DNA of 64,000 nucleotides from Hymenolepis diminuta (GCA_900708905.1 CAADRB010000017.1:1764251-1828250); one strand, 5' to 3'; shown: positions 12,895 to 26,800, counted from the stretch's first letter. Notes: generated from the letters alone by a model not told the origin. Numbers and translations: made by a program.

Positions 12895-12943
12895 ATGGCA
12901 GATTGTTGTAAATTAAAACTTTTGCGTCCTTGCTGTTACAAGG
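12895..12943 (+). CDS. First coding exon of an unknown gene (Cys-Cys N-terminus)
   Basis: ATCATGGCA start followed by MADCCKLKLLRPCCYK and a strong donor, G|GTAAGT (phase 1). The paired cysteines among basic and leucine residues look like a palmitoylated, membrane-associated N-terminus. It is divergent to the TLC gene, with 1.2 kb between the two starts. I do not recognise the family. Confidence 0.4.
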
Positions 12944-13182
12944 GTAAGTTTCTCAGATTTGTGGGAGCGAGAGAAGACAAAATCGAAGTTAATTTAAGAC
13001 ATTTAACGTCACAATTCGGAAATATTTTGCACGTTTAAATCATGTTTGTGATAGACCGGAGAAATTTAATTTTGGCATTGATGTTTACTGACCTTCATAT
13101 ATGACGTGTGGAAATATAGCTCGTATTATTTTTGACGAATCAATGAATGGCGGTTGACCTCGCCCCGCTTTGACCTTCCAAG

Positions 13183-13400
13183 TTAATGACGTGGAAATGA
13201 CGTGTCGATGGCGTGAGATTGACTGCAAGGCATTATATCATGCATACAGACATATGGAAAATTCATATATTCGACATTTTGGCACTGATTATCAAAGTCA
13301 TGACGATATTTCACCTGAGAAAGTTCTAACCTATTTCATTATATTTACATTTAGAGTTCACATGTGCCGTTATGCGATTAATCATTTAACATTCGATTAA
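13183..13400 (+). CDS. Possible second exon of the 12.9 kb gene
   Basis: After a pyrimidine-rich acceptor (CCTTCCAAG) the frame reads VNDVEMTCRWREIDCKALYH and onward to a stop at 13400. It begins with two bases, as the 12.9 kb donor requires (intron 239 nt). GC is higher than in its neighbourhood. The last third turns hydrophobic and AT-rich, so a donor may lie before the stop. Function unknown. Confidence 0.25.
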
Positions 13401-14847
13401 TGCATAAGGGGTTTTTCAACTGTATCTATTTACCTGACCATAGCAAAAGGAATACCGACTGAAGTGTTTACCAGTTAAATAATTGACATTTTTAGATTGA
13501 TATATAGACAACTAAAATTACGTGCCCATCTAGCGATTCTTTAATAACAATCAGTGGATGGGTCCTATTCTAGAAAATTTCATATCCCTAATAAAGCTTC
13601 AGTTTCTTCATGTCACTTAACTCAAAGATTATTCTGTGCTGAAAAACTCAAAAGGCTGTTCAAACACTCAAGAATGTTTGAGACCATAACGTAATTGGAA
13701 ATACTGACAAATCATTGTGAGATGAAAACTATCATATTTTATTATTATCAATACTAGTATGTAATTCTTGAATAGGAAGCGAGCATTCCTGAGGGGGAAC
13801 CTGAGACTATCTGGGAATTCTGATGTAAGTATCACCTAATAATTCCAAGAGATAAATACGGAAATGGAGTAGGATATTCTAGAATAAAACTAATCATAGT
13901 AATCATACCATACGTCTTAATATTCGAAATAACCATGTTTGGAGTTTATTTTAAATAGTGACTTTAAAATTATTTCATTAACACTTTCGATTTTTATCAA
14001 ACACTTGGAATCTTTCGAGTTTTACTCATATTTAATCAAATTAACAAGCTCATTCATTAACAAATCATATTGAGGATGCGTGTTGGACAAGATAAATGTT
14101 TAGTTTTCAGTTTCTTATTCATTGAGTCGAGAGAACAGCGTAACTCAGTTACTTCCCTCATTCGTTTAAATGTTCTCTGTTCGAGATCTTAATTGTAAAT
14201 TTTGATTGTCAAGAATATATTCGTATAAGTCGTCTTAGAAATGCTAAATTTCTCTTCACTTCGCATTTTGCGAAGCAACTTTGATTTCGAAAGGATAATA
14301 AAAAAGTTGCAATATTTGGATGATTAGTTAGATAGTCACTTTCTTCTGTATAAGTTCATTGCATTTATAAGGATTTCCTTTCCCTTTAATTTGAACAAAA
14401 CTGTATTTACCTTTTGACAGTTGTTTTCATAACCCACAAAATTTATTAGAGGACTTTGAATTTGAGCAGCGAATGTTAACCAAGCAGTGTTCTTCCAAGC
14501 TTTATGCAATATACTGCCACAAGAAATGTGAGAGATGAAGGCACTGGCTGAATATTTGTATCAGGAGAAAACGTGGGGATGTTAGAAACCCTATGAACAG
14601 TAAGTCACATTTCTGTTTGAATAGCAGAGCGGAGCCCGAAAAAGCAGGTGGGGTAATCTGTAAATACTCAATCATGCACAGAATGAAGTGAAGGAAACTG
14701 AGAACTGGGTGAAATAATTAATTGTTTTATATATATTGTTTATATATAAGTGTTTATATATATATAGGGAATAAGAGAATTACATGAGTGCAGTCTTGCT
14801 ATTCCAATGGGTAAAGAAGCTGTTTATGTATTATTAGCCTCCCAAAA

Positions 14848-15206
14848 TTATTCATTTTTATGTAACACCTCAAGAGAAAATTGTTTATCCATACGTTTGG
14901 GCAATGGATCTACCTTGAGTCTTTTTCGAGATCTTCTGAAGCGTCTGGAATAATAGTCGAGCAGATAATCTTGCTGAATCTCTTGAGTTTCGTGATTCCA
15001 ACTTGGAGGGAGGTCACATGTGTCCAGATTGATATCCATTGAATCCGTCTTCGGTTGGGAAGATACGGTACCGAGAACCGAAATGTTTGTGATGTCGCAC
15101 CAGGATTTATACATCACGATGAAGCGACATCTGGTACCTAAACTGTAAAGAGAAATGGCCCTTTCATATTGTCTGCATTTTGTGAAGCCTCTTTCGATAC
15201 TCCTCC
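14848..15206 (-). CDS. Candidate terminal exon, 119 codons, unknown
   Basis: The frame is open from 15225 to a stop at 14848, unusually long for this AT-rich DNA, and GC is raised. An acceptor CACTCCAAG would start it at 15206. It reads RGFTKCRQYERAISLYSLG (faintly TPR-like) and ends basic and polar (FRRSRKRLKVDPLPKRMDKQ), which suits a nuclear protein. A shorter overlapping frame, from an ATG near 15270 to 15142, is also open. No AATAAA is obvious after the stop. Confidence 0.35.
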
Positions 15207-15411
15207 CTTGGAGTGAGTAGCAAGTTTAGCAAGAACGATTTCTTCAGATTCTTTGCATTTACCATCCATCGGCCCCGATCAAGCAGACCGGATCTCGGGA
15301 CTGATTATTGCTTAGCCACGGTAGGCTAGAAGATAAGTAGTGATGAATCGACCTTAGGCATGGGAGATTCAAAATAATGGGTGAGATTCGTTGCTATTAC
15401 ACTATTTCTGA

Positions 15412-15621
15412 CTAATGGGCGCAACTTCCTGTCATTATTGGTGCCAAAACTAGGGTTGCAGTAGGAAGTATCTTAGGAAAAACAAAAATAACCGGCGATT
15501 GAGTAGAATTTTTAGAATTTAGAGAAGCAGTGGTAGTTGATGCGTTAGAAACATCAGGAGACATTTTCGTGGCAATTTTTGCGGAAAGGATCTTTATTTC
15601 TGTGGATAAGCTCTCAAACAT
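15412..15621 (-). CDS. Ser/Thr-rich open frame, unknown
   Basis: A 69-codon frame beginning MFESLSTEIKILSAKIATKM, then Ser/Thr-rich, then hydrophobic. It lies just upstream of, and on the same strand as, the 15.2 kb candidate exon, and the two may belong to one gene or one decayed element. No domain is recognised. Confidence 0.2.
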   Translation of the reverse strand: MFESLSTEIKILSAKIATKMSPDVSNASTTTASLNSKNSTQSPVIFVFPKILPTATLVLAPIMTGSCAH

Positions 15622-18600
15622 TTTGCAAAGAATTGTGCAATTTACTGTTTGTTAGGAAGAAGTAGACTGTTTTAGTTTTCGACACGGTAGAAATCATCAG
15701 AAATGGTAAATAATGCGTACTCGCTGTTGTTATAATCTTATCAGCCTCTCGGTTTTGGGTTTAAACCATCTTAAATTGTAATTAGCAGCTTTCAGTTGCA
15801 AAGTAGCATTTTAGTTAACTTTGCATGTTAATAACTTGCAGGTTCATACCTCAATAGACAACCGAAATCTAAATATTATTGGCATGTATCAAATGACTGA
15901 ATTGTTCAAATAAAATGGAAAAACTAAGATTGAATTCATTATTTATTGAAGCACTGTGGAAAAATCTCTTGTTTTAAAGTGATTTGAAATTATGTACCGA
16001 CAAAGCGTGCGTAAGTTCAATCAGTTTTCGATTTCTAACACTGCGTTACACTGTCCTGGTTATGGCTCTGATCAGAGGTAGGCCTTTTAAAATCTCGTTC
16101 ATTATGTTTTTCGGATGTAACCTGCATGAAAGTCTTTGAACTTAATAACTGTTATAACTATTCACAAAGACGTCATTCGACAATTGTCAGTCCGAAGAAA
16201 GAAAGAATTTCGTGCCCCAAAACAATATTTTAGTAGTACGTTTTCATGCGGAAACTTCGGCTATTGAATTCAGTGAATGTGCACATAAATATTTTATTGT
16301 TGTTCATGACGGAGCAGAAACTATATTTACATATATAATCGTAAAATAGCTTCTGATTTAGAGAAGCAACAGATAATTTCAACAAATCATAAAATCGAGA
16401 GAGGATCTGAAAGAAGTAGGTAATAGGGTCAGAGCATTAAGATTCTCACCTTATCTGAATTCTGAAATACGATTAAAAGTAAAACATCCTGACATTCAAA
16501 TCCGGTGAGTTCCACTGGTGAGATTGTCAACGATTTCAGGGCTTCTGGTCGGTTGATTTAATTTTGTGATTGGTCATGTCACCTCTGTTTATTCATTCCT
16601 TTACAGTCAAGAGTCGGTAACAACGGGTTTTTAACAATAGTGCTCACTGGAGCTAACTAAAAATTAGTCCTCACTCAAGACGTGCATATCTCATTTTATC
16701 ATTAATGAAGTTTTCTCATGAATATCACGCACTGACTGTTACTCGATTTATTCCAATTTTGAGGTAGTCCGCGTTCAGTTAATGCATTTCCCAAGTGGCC
16801 CCAAGTGCATGCGCATACTGAATATCGATTTGCTCTCGGATTGTATAAGAGCTCCGATGACCTCAACAACTTCACTACATGGGTCAGGAGACCTTATTTA
16901 TTGAGTGTTATTTAAATGGCTTATTTAAACATACTTTTATAAATTTATACTCTTCTATCTTTATTGTCCAAAAGAATGTTTTATGAGGCAAATATCATAG
17001 CAGGCAGAAAATATCCGATTCTTTAAAATCATTTGCAAAGTCCTTTTATCCACCTAATCCACCTAAACTATTTCACCGAGTATTTACATAGTGTAAAAGT
17101 TCTATTTTCTTCCTTTATGTAAAGTTAAGATAAAGCAAACCAATTTCGTTTCCTTAACGAGGGATTTATAATCAAGAATAAATGGCCTACTTTGGTAGGA
17201 ACTAGTTTTAATACTTGAATATGAACAGGAAAATTTCCCATTGTTAAAATGCATTTCATATTATATAAAATCGTTAAAGAAACGACAGTACTTCTTCTGA
17301 ACAAAAACATTTCATCAGGAAGATCTGCCATGAGGAAAATGTTAAATTTTGAAAATAAGAATGACAGGATATTATAAAATCAATGAACAGTTAGTCACAT
17401 TTGGGGTCTGTTAATATTGTACTCATTCAAGTTTCAGAAAAACCAATCTAGTGAAAGCAAGTATTATACGTATTCACTGTGGTACTTCTATCAAAGATGC
17501 CAATATCATCATAGAATGAAATAAAATCGAAGCGTCTTAGCGTGGTTTAAAGAACTGAAATAAAGTTGAGGAGGTTCACATTATCGGAATAAGTTAACTT
17601 ACAAGCAGGGAGAGAAAAAATACAGAGGTGGCTGGAGAGCCAAGCCCAACTATTGGATCGAAATTTAAGCAACGAATGTATATGTTAAATCTTTATTTTA
17701 TGTGATAGTCAAAAATTGCCTTCACATGGAACTGCGATGAGTTTGACATGAATGACCGTTTACAGATGGCTCATCATTTACCTTAAACTACCGCAAATCC
17801 ACTGATATCCACATCAAGGTCCACATCAAAACGCATACTTCATAACGTCTGTAAAAACTTATTCATTGTTGCTGCAAGGATTACGGATTAGGTATCTCAT
17901 CCCTGCTATGTTAAAATTGTAAGTCATCGAATATCATGTAAGATAATTAATATTCTCAACTATCGGGAGAAGAAATGAATGGAGGCGGCAAGACCCACTC
18001 TTTCTGATTAAAAATACCTGTAAATAAGCACTGAGCTTCGTTGACAAGTATTTGGTGTAATCTACGAGACAAATAATGAAATTTGAATTTTGGAACGTGA
18101 ATTACCAATTTAGTAAATACTGTGCAACTCGAATCCAAAATTCAAATAAAGTTAGACTTTCAAAATTATTTTGATCCCCTTCTGTTCATTATTTATTTGA
18201 ATCTTCAGTTTGCCGATTTCAACTGCATCCCACAATCAAAATTTATCAAATTTCTTATCTTGTTGCGGATACTACTAGTAATAATAATGACCCCTCTCTT
18301 TAGATATTTAACTACAGCGTCCTTAAATTATTTGTGCTATCTGACAGGTACACTTCCGGCTCCATCTATCCAAACAGGCGGTTTCTACTACGAAATACTC
18401 ATCTCTCGCTCTTACTAGCCAAATCGTATATTACGATCCTTCAGCCATCTCTTACCTACAGCTTCAACTGAACTAATCACGACTAATCACTTTCTCGGGT
18501 AACCGCCTACTTATTGCTTAGCAGTCTTCCTTGTACATTTTTCTCCAAACCTTATCATAAATGCACCTTACATAATTATTTTTCCACACCCCTCTTACTG

Positions 18601-19677
18601 TCCTTATCCTTCCACATTTACGTACACATCGGGTGCCATCGCTCATCTCCAATCTGTTTTCCATGAGTTTGCCTCTTGGTGTGATTTTAAGCACATCCTA
18701 AACTTGATTTTGTAGAGGTATGTAGACGCGTAATGCCTTAATGTCTGCATTTACCGGCCGTTGATGGACATTTTGTGGCTAAAATAGACTTATAAAATGC
18801 TTGAAAACTGCAGCCATCATTGCAATAGCATAACTTTACTCAAAGCTAGGGCTCTACTTCCACCTTTTTTTGGTCATGTGTATGGAAAACATTTGTGAAA
18901 ACAGGAGAAAAAGGGAATATATCACATTCGAATTGACATCCTCAGGCAATCTTGCGTTTCTGTTGGTTAATCCGGAGCAAAATATGCTTAATCACCTTTT
19001 TTAGCCAATTGTTCCTAATTACATTGATTCGTCCAGTGAGGTTATTTTATTAGTAAACATAAGATAATTTGATATTTTACCAGTCTTCTTTAAATCTTGA
19101 GTGCCGCTGTTTCCAGTCACAAGGGTGTCGATCAGAGAAGGAAAGATGAACCGACAAATTATGAGCATTTGAACATAGTTTTGATATTTAAGATTTCAGT
19201 AATTCATCACTTTTGTAAATTTTTTCTCTAATTGTGCAGTACGGTTGCAAACAATTACGGTTGATTTATTTCTACAAATTAAAATAAAAAGGTGAGAGAC
19301 AGTAATATTCAATTCAAGTTGTGAAAGGAAATTTATTTAATTGACTAAACGTTTAGCATCAAAGAGACAAAGTTTAGTCAGTTATGTAATTTTAAAACAA
19401 AATTTATACAGTTTTCTATTTGCTGTTTTAATGTATTCCTTTTATTGTCCGTGCAGCAGTTTGCATTTTTAACTAAATTGTAATGTCTAGAAGGAAATTT
19501 CTATAATAAATCTGACAATGGTTTTTTCCTCAATGAATACGCAATGTAACCCTTGTAAATGAGCTACTAATTCTAGGTGAAAATACTTCTAACCCCGGAA
19601 AATTGATCGGATTCATGACAAATTGGTTTTGACTTAATTGTATATTAATATAAATTCTTAGTTGATTGTCTATATTC
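15622..19677. other. AT-rich DNA with no firm gene
   Basis: A pyrimidine-rich stretch at 18.3-18.7 kb and a GC-raised patch near 16.78-16.88 kb stand out but match nothing I recognise. A minus frame at 17331-17125 starting MADLPDEMFLFRRSTV has a fair start context and no other support. Confidence 0.35.
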
Positions 19678-19870
19678 TTATTGGTACTTGTATACGCTTT
19701 CGTTAGAAGGCTTAGGGAGGAAAAAACCATCTGTGTCTGATCTCAGTGTCACCAACGTTTCATTAATGAAAGTGAGATGAGAAGGTACTGATGAATTAAT
19801 CATCACAAACGCAAAAGATAGTCTATAAACTGATTGAATCCTCCGCCTAAAAGCTACTATTAAGAAATCA
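19678..19870 (-). CDS. Possible alternative last exon of the Ig receptor
   Basis: After an acceptor TTTTGCAG the frame runs HDFLIVAFRRRIQSVYRLSF ... NETLVTLRSDTDGFF ... NESVYKYQ and stops. It starts with one base, so it also fits the phase of the micro-exon, or of a weak GT inside the 20.7-20.9 kb exon. It could be an alternative C-terminus or a chance frame. Confidence 0.25.
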
Positions 19871-20570
19871 TGACTGCAAAACAAAAGAGGGAAATATGAT
19901 CTTCACTTTTCAAACAAAGACAATGTCGGTGAGGTAAATCTGATGAAAATGAAACTTGAGAAGTTCAAATAAGTCAAAGATAACCTGATTGCCTAAATTT
20001 CAGATCGAACGACATCATTTTCATTTTGTTAAACCCTGAATTAAATGTTTCTGATGATCGAAAGCAGCGAAATTTGTATGCTTTGCTATGAGTAATAACA
20101 ATTTAGGAAATTTATTAGAAATAGCAATAATAAGTTTTATTTGAAAAGTTGGATGTATATATATACATATTTTAATGCAATCTTGAGACTAGATAGATAA
20201 GATGACTTAAAAATCTTTATATGGTTGCCAATTTAGTAAAATTTAATAGGAAACATTTTTAAAATGAAAATCTCAGAAAAGAGCCAAAGAAAATAGTGAA
20301 AACCGTTGATCATTCAAAATCAAATCTTAGATGGCGCCGTCAGGTAGTCCAATGGTGAAAATAAGTTGAATTTTCGAGAGATAAAATAATGAGTACAATT
20401 CGATACTTCTGTGACTCCAGCACATTTTGTAATTTTTACACTCGCTCTATTACTATCACTTATATGAATTATTTCAGTTAATATAAAGGGATTAAATGAT
20501 GATCTATGATCATGCTTCAGCAATCCAGATCTTTATTCCGAAACACTATTTTAAATAATAATAATTTGTA

Positions 20571-20576
20571 TTTATT
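20571..20576 (-). terminator. Polyadenylation signal of the Ig receptor
   Basis: AATAAA on the minus strand about 100 nt past the stop codon at 20673, followed by AT-rich sequence. Confidence 0.5.
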
Positions 20577-20672
20577 ACAAAATGCAACCTGATTAGTTCT
20601 GAGGGAAGTATTACATTTATACAAAGGAAAACAATAACAGTAGAATAAAGAGGTCCTAGAATGTGCCAAAAG

Positions 20673-20886
20673 TTAGATATTGAAACTGTTTTGATCCTCA
20701 TTGGTCGTTAGACACTGGTAGGTAATAGGGTCTTTCGGTAAGCATTTTGTGGTTGATGCAAGGTAAAACTGATTTACGTTCCTATCACTCTTATTAGTTT
20801 GTAGCTCTGGGGTCGGAAGATGGGTAAACAAACCCGCTCCCGTGAAATTAACTGAGCATATTGGCAGCTGAGTGTACACATGTGAT
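20673..20886 (-). CDS. Ig receptor terminal exon with stop codon
   Basis: The acceptor TTCCCTTTTTAG is followed by a 71-codon frame (SHVYTQLPICSVNF ... TTNEDQNSFNI, stop). One base at the start completes the CA left by the micro-exon. A YTQL motif resembles an SH2-type site. An AATAAA lies about 100 nt after the stop, which supports a true 3' end. Confidence 0.65.
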
Positions 20887-23800
20887 CTAAAAAGGGAAAA
20901 TGGAAGGAATATGAATATTTTCAAGTGAAATCTTTTCCCATCATTGTAGAAATGTGTTAACCCGTTAATTTGGGAAGACATCCAGGATAGTGATTGGGCA
21001 AAAAAAGGAACAAATAAAAGCGAAAGAATGGTTAACCGGTTTGTAATAGTGATAGTAATATCTATTAGAAAGACAACCATCTAAATAAAGTTTAAATTAA
21101 AATCAACTTTCAATTTTGAGGACGAGAGCGGATGTTCGACTTCATATTTTAGATTTGTGAGGATATGGTTACATACTTTTAGCTATCAAACGTATGAAAA
21201 GTGAATGCAAAAATTCGTTCATGAGGATTGGCATCTAGGGCAATTGCTCCCCAAAATTATTCTAAATTAAGATTCACTTTATCATAACACTACAAATATC
21301 TTAAACATAAGTGCTTTATAGATCATAAAGAGGCAGTCAGAACATGAGCCCCGAAGAAATCTTTAGTTTCAAAATGAAGATATTTAAATTTCACTTTTTA
21401 ACCCAACTGCAGATTCAGATTGTTTCTTTTTTTCGTTTAAATGTGAAATAAAATTGGTCCTAAAGAATCCAAACACAACAGTTCTCACGATGAGCACTAG
21501 CTGTAGTAATCAAGTTATTCATTAAAATTTTGTTTAAGCCTTCGATTTAAAGGGCTTTAGACAAGTTTTAAGAATTTTAACTATTTTTTAAGCTGATAAT
21601 ATTTTAAATATATCCTACACTATAAGTCGCGTTACAATTTAAAGTAGGTTTTCATCTTTGAAATAGTTTTATTAAGGAATGAAATAACGAGTACGACTAA
21701 CCACTAACTACCACGAGTAGTATCTTGTGCACTTCTTAGAATTCGGTTGAGATGTTTTAAACAAGAAAGCCATCTGACAAATCACCACTATTCAGATATC
21801 GGCTTAATTAAATCTAATGTATTTGTAAAAAATGAAAAATTTTAAAATCAATTAACAAATGGTACCAATTTTTAGTTCCATAACACAACTTATTTACTTG
21901 AGTGGATTTATTTGGTTTAGTTAAATTTTTAATTAACTTAAGTACATACTAACTATGTTTTTAATATTCTTTATCGTATTAGCATAATTTTGAAGCAGTT
22001 TTTAATTACTTATGACAAAATATACTTGAGTGTTTCGTTAAAAAACTCCTTTTTTACTACAAAGTGATAGAATATCGGTGTTAGTTAGGTAATTTGATGC
22101 ATTTTTAGTTATGACATTTAAATATATAGACGAAACGTTACAATGTGTTTGAATATCCTATACACTCAAACAAAACGCACAATACTAACCAAATTCGACT
22201 TTTATTCGCCCTCTTTTCGATTTGAATTAAATCCGTAATTTCCGGAGTGACACTATTACGAGCCGGGAATAAAATTTTCTATGAAAGAATGCTACACTGA
22301 TCTCGGAAAAATTACCCGGTCTTTGGGTTAACTAGCTGAAAGAAAAATGTTGCTAAATTTTATCATCATTGTTGTGAATTAATTTTTTACTTAAAACCTG
22401 ATCATTTAAATGATGTAATCAAATAAAATCATCACTTATCTTTGTTTAATTGGTAATATAGCTAATACCTTTGGTTGATTTTTAAAAAAATAGTTTTAGA
22501 ATCGTATGGCAATAGCCCTGCGTCATCTTTGGGCTGCTCTGAAAAATCTCAGTTCTCTGACCCTAAAACTTCTTTTGAGGCCCCAGATACCAACGAGAAC
22601 TAAAAGGAAAGCAAACACAAAATCATGACAAAAGTATATTAATCAAGACGTCAAGGAAGTCTCTGGGTTGATCGAGCCAAATGGACTAACATTAGTCATC
22701 TCTCATAGTAAAAAAGCCCACATTAAGGGAATAGTAACTCCCTGTCTTCGTACTTGTTGTGATTACTTCTTGAGGATGCACAGACGACTTTGGATGTCCC
22801 ATCGAGTCCTGACTGAACCATATATATCACTCTTTGTAAATGTATACTTCATCCGCTGTCCCTTACTCACACTCTCCTTATCTTGGTTCCAGGTCCTCTT
22901 CCAATAAACCCTACTCATCAGTGACTCATCTTCTCTCCATATATTTCTATCTTGTTGTCAGGGGGAAGACCGATAGAAGATAGAAGATATAGCCTGCAGA
23001 ATAGCTAGGGGAAAATCAAATACTTTAGCCGCTAATTCAAACCTTCAACAAATGTCCCACATCTCGCAAAAGACAGGGGTGACACACCAATATTGATTTT
23101 AAGTTCACCACGAGTTCCTTAAAAGGACTTGTTGAGAAAGCAGGAAAAAAGGATTCTTCTGAGTTATTCATCCCTTTTCCCAGAATTGTATCCGAGACTA
23201 ATACATTGGCTTATCAGAATTATACAATTATCATCAATCTATAAATAAAAGGATACTACATTGTGAAGAGTATTACAGACATTTTCAATTATTAATATAA
23301 ATGAATAAATATAACTTTTAGTTTTCTCATATTACTATAAAAAATAAGTATTTCAAGAAAATTTTTTATGTTTTTGCTTTGAAAGGAGAATTTTATTGAA
23401 ATTATGTTTCAAGCAGCCCTATTGATTGATGTCATTTTCCGGTTGAAGAAATAAACAAAGTTGACATTGATGCCTGTTTCACAATTTCAGGATTTATAAA
23501 TTTTAATACAGCTTTCCTCTCAGTGAAAATAGATGTCAATACTTTACCTCTGAATTGTGCATAGCTGATTTTTAAGATGACAATTTGCACGTATTCGTTT
23601 TGAGAGTAGGACGGTTATATTTGCATTTTAGAATGTACTTATTAAAATTTATTGTTATATTTGAGATAAGAGGTAGTTAAAACAAATTATGAATTATATC
23701 TCAATTTTTCAATAATCGTAAACTCCTTTAATAGTAAGTTTAGCTGAAATCTTTTGAGTGGATACTCAGGATCCTTACTATGCAAAAACATCCTTATTTG

Positions 23801-26800
23801 TCCCATGACCATATAAAGACAAAAAATTATTCTGGTCAATTAATTCTTAGTAGCAAAGTCATGAAGCCACTTAGGAGCCAAAGGGATAAGATTCCTAGGC
23901 AATATATGATGAAATGGACTTGCCTATAAAATAAAATGGTGAATAGCGGATTCAAATGAAGTAATTCACTCCTTATTTTAACTATTTTACTGTTCTCCTA
24001 TTTAATACTTCCCATATTTTAAAACTGTAATCTTCCGTTTAGCTAATGATAATACAAATAAATGGCAGCTACTATAATATTAGAATTGACACATGAGTGA
24101 TAATATTGTCAACTTGTTTCAGAGAACACGGGTTTGAAAGCAATAAAGACTCATCCACTGACCGGAAAACTCAATTTCATTGGTTAACATGGGCGTGTGG
24201 AGGTTTATTCATGACCACTTATATTCCTAAAAAATGCCTTCGTTCGATTAATAAAATATCCTGGATAAATTACGCTCATGTCTCACTACATTCTGAGTCA
24301 GTAATAGCCTCAAGTTATCTAGTGATAGATATATCATAGCAGTAGAACTAGATCTCCTAGCAGTACCACAGCATTGCAGAATCCTTAAAAAACAACTTAC
24401 ATGAGTAGGTGAATCAGTAGAGGTAAACTTGGATTACTCACTCCTCGCTACAATACATATGATATGCAGAATGAAGGCAGCCAAACTTGAATAGCTGTAC
24501 ACAGTGCGGACACCGATTAGACATAATTTTAGGTGTTTGATAAATGTTAAAATGCACAGATATTTGGAGTTTTAATGATCCAAGTGCGCAAAAAGTTATA
24601 AAATTTAGAAACCAGAAGCTTAAATGTAAAGTTTTTAAGGACTATTTTAAATTTACATGCTCAGAACTATGAAGAGACGGTTGATAACTCGAACTCAAGG
24701 GCATCAAGTTCTATAAAGGTGACTTGAGTTGCAAATGAGACCGCACATTACGAGGAGACACATAATGTGTTTTTATAAAAATTTGACCACAATTTAAATT
24801 GCTCAATTTTCAGCTTCAATTCAATCAACCAGGATCGCAATCTAGCCAACTCCAACATTGTGGGACAGATTCATTTGCCTCCTATATGTTATATGAATTG
24901 CCTTGCCCATATCATTAAATAAATGGCTCATTTACAAAACAGTATTAGGCCAAACTCAATTTCATGAGTTTTCGAAATTCAGTGGGGCTTAAGTCACCAT
25001 TTTTATTTCATGAATGACAGCTGTGAGACAGGAGTAGAAAAATCAACTCCATTTTTACATTATTGCATTAATTTTATATAGTACACCATAATTAATATTA
25101 ATAGGACTAAGTATAAAAAGACTCCAGTAATTGAGCAAAGATTTCAAATGATACATACTGTTCATGCACTTATATTTATGGACTGTTAGTTCATCCACAA
25201 GATTACTATTTTTAATTGTGGGAAGCAACTGGCATAGAATAAAATCAAGTCTAAACATTTAGTAAGGGGAGGAGATGCAAAAGATATAGGGGGCAACGTT
25301 AAGGTATCAAAGAGTCTTACTTTATTTGATCTTGGGACTCTACTCAAAGGACAGTTCAGATTCTAAAATTTAAATTTCACAATTCATCCTCTGGATGGCG
25401 GCAAATATTCGTCTGTGATGTTCGGCGTTCATTTTCAGATATTTTCTAATCAAAAAGGGTCGGTCTTGCTGTTTCATTTAGTTTTTCTTCGAATGGTTAG
25501 CTTACAGTTTTCACAATAACAAAGGTGAGTTTGATAAATATTATAGCAAAATGATGTCCATATCCTTTAGATCTTCCTTTTCAAGATACTTATTTCTCTT
25601 AGTTACTAGGACTTCATAAATGCTTCCTTATTTAGATAAGCTTTTCACAAAATAAAGTCAACTGAACTGTGATGTCTTGGAATGTTGGTCAATAATGGGT
25701 AAAGGAAGTGTTATGCTGATATTTGCATTGAATCTCTGAGGTCAAAACGGGAATCCCACTGTCAATGAAAAACCCATTTACTGATACGAAATAGTACTAT
25801 TACCCACCGAGATGAAATTATTTAATGTCGTGACAAATTTAGCGTTCCTTCTTTTCAATAACCTTAATCAATTGATAGTCTCAACACAAGAATTAATTAC
25901 CTATTATTCATATAGTTATATCATATGTATTTTGTCAATGATTACTTACTGAGTTAGGCTCCACTCTGCGTTCTTTTTCGTGATGTCTATAACAAGAACA
26001 CAAATATAGAATGGACTCCGAAAAAATATCTTGAAGGGTATAAAAACCTTACCCATTATCGGAAGTGTGGCTGCTCTTGAACGTTCATATATTGGAGACA
26101 GCTCTTTCATTTCAACCTTAGGTGAAAACGCGGTTCTGTATAATCCCGAAGGAGATGCCTTTAGTACTTCAGAAGTCTCAATTGAGTTGTTTAATACCGT
26201 GACATTTTGTGACGGTCTTTCTTTTTTGATTCCGTGTTCTGCCATCAGTGACTGAGGTATCAGCTGAAAGTCCCCTTTACGGTAGTCTGTAATAGTAGTA
26301 GGAACTGAAGTGGTGTAAATTGCAGGTGATTCACCGCATCCATCTCTCCATGTGCTCGCGTTCTGTGGACCCGAGTACCTAGCTCCTGGTAATATACGCT
26401 TTCCTGCTCGCATCCGAACACTTCGATATACTAAGAGGATTGCAAAGATAGAGAGTAGAATAAGTATCAAAGTTCCACATGTAAGAAGAACTTTCACTGG
26501 CGTATGAACATCCTGTTCTGGTGCTGGAGTTGTTGTTGAAATAACGGTCTTTGCTGGAGAAATTTGAAAGAAAAAACACCATTAGCAAATATCTTAAGAA
26601 CAAGATCTAAGATATATGAAGAATGGGACAACATTTACCCTTTTCATGCAGCGTTAAATTAGGCGAACACTCTGTGCTGTTAGCTGTCGCCTTTGACCAT
26701 CCATAGACTGTATTACTCATAACTGGTTCACCCGAAGAGCAGCTCATATAAACTCGTACGGCTGTGAGGGTGTTTGAGGCGAGATTGCGTATTTCAAATT

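Noticed and set aside
18122..18418. 98-codon plus-strand hydrophobic ORF
   Set aside because: It is built mostly of Leu/Ile/Phe from AT-rich DNA, has no splice support or domain, and looks like chance.
20673..25950. A tyrosine kinase domain expected after the receptor TM helix
   Set aside because: No kinase motifs (GxGxxG, HRDL, DFG) were seen in any exon-like frame, and the phase leads straight to a terminal exon with stop and AATAAA.
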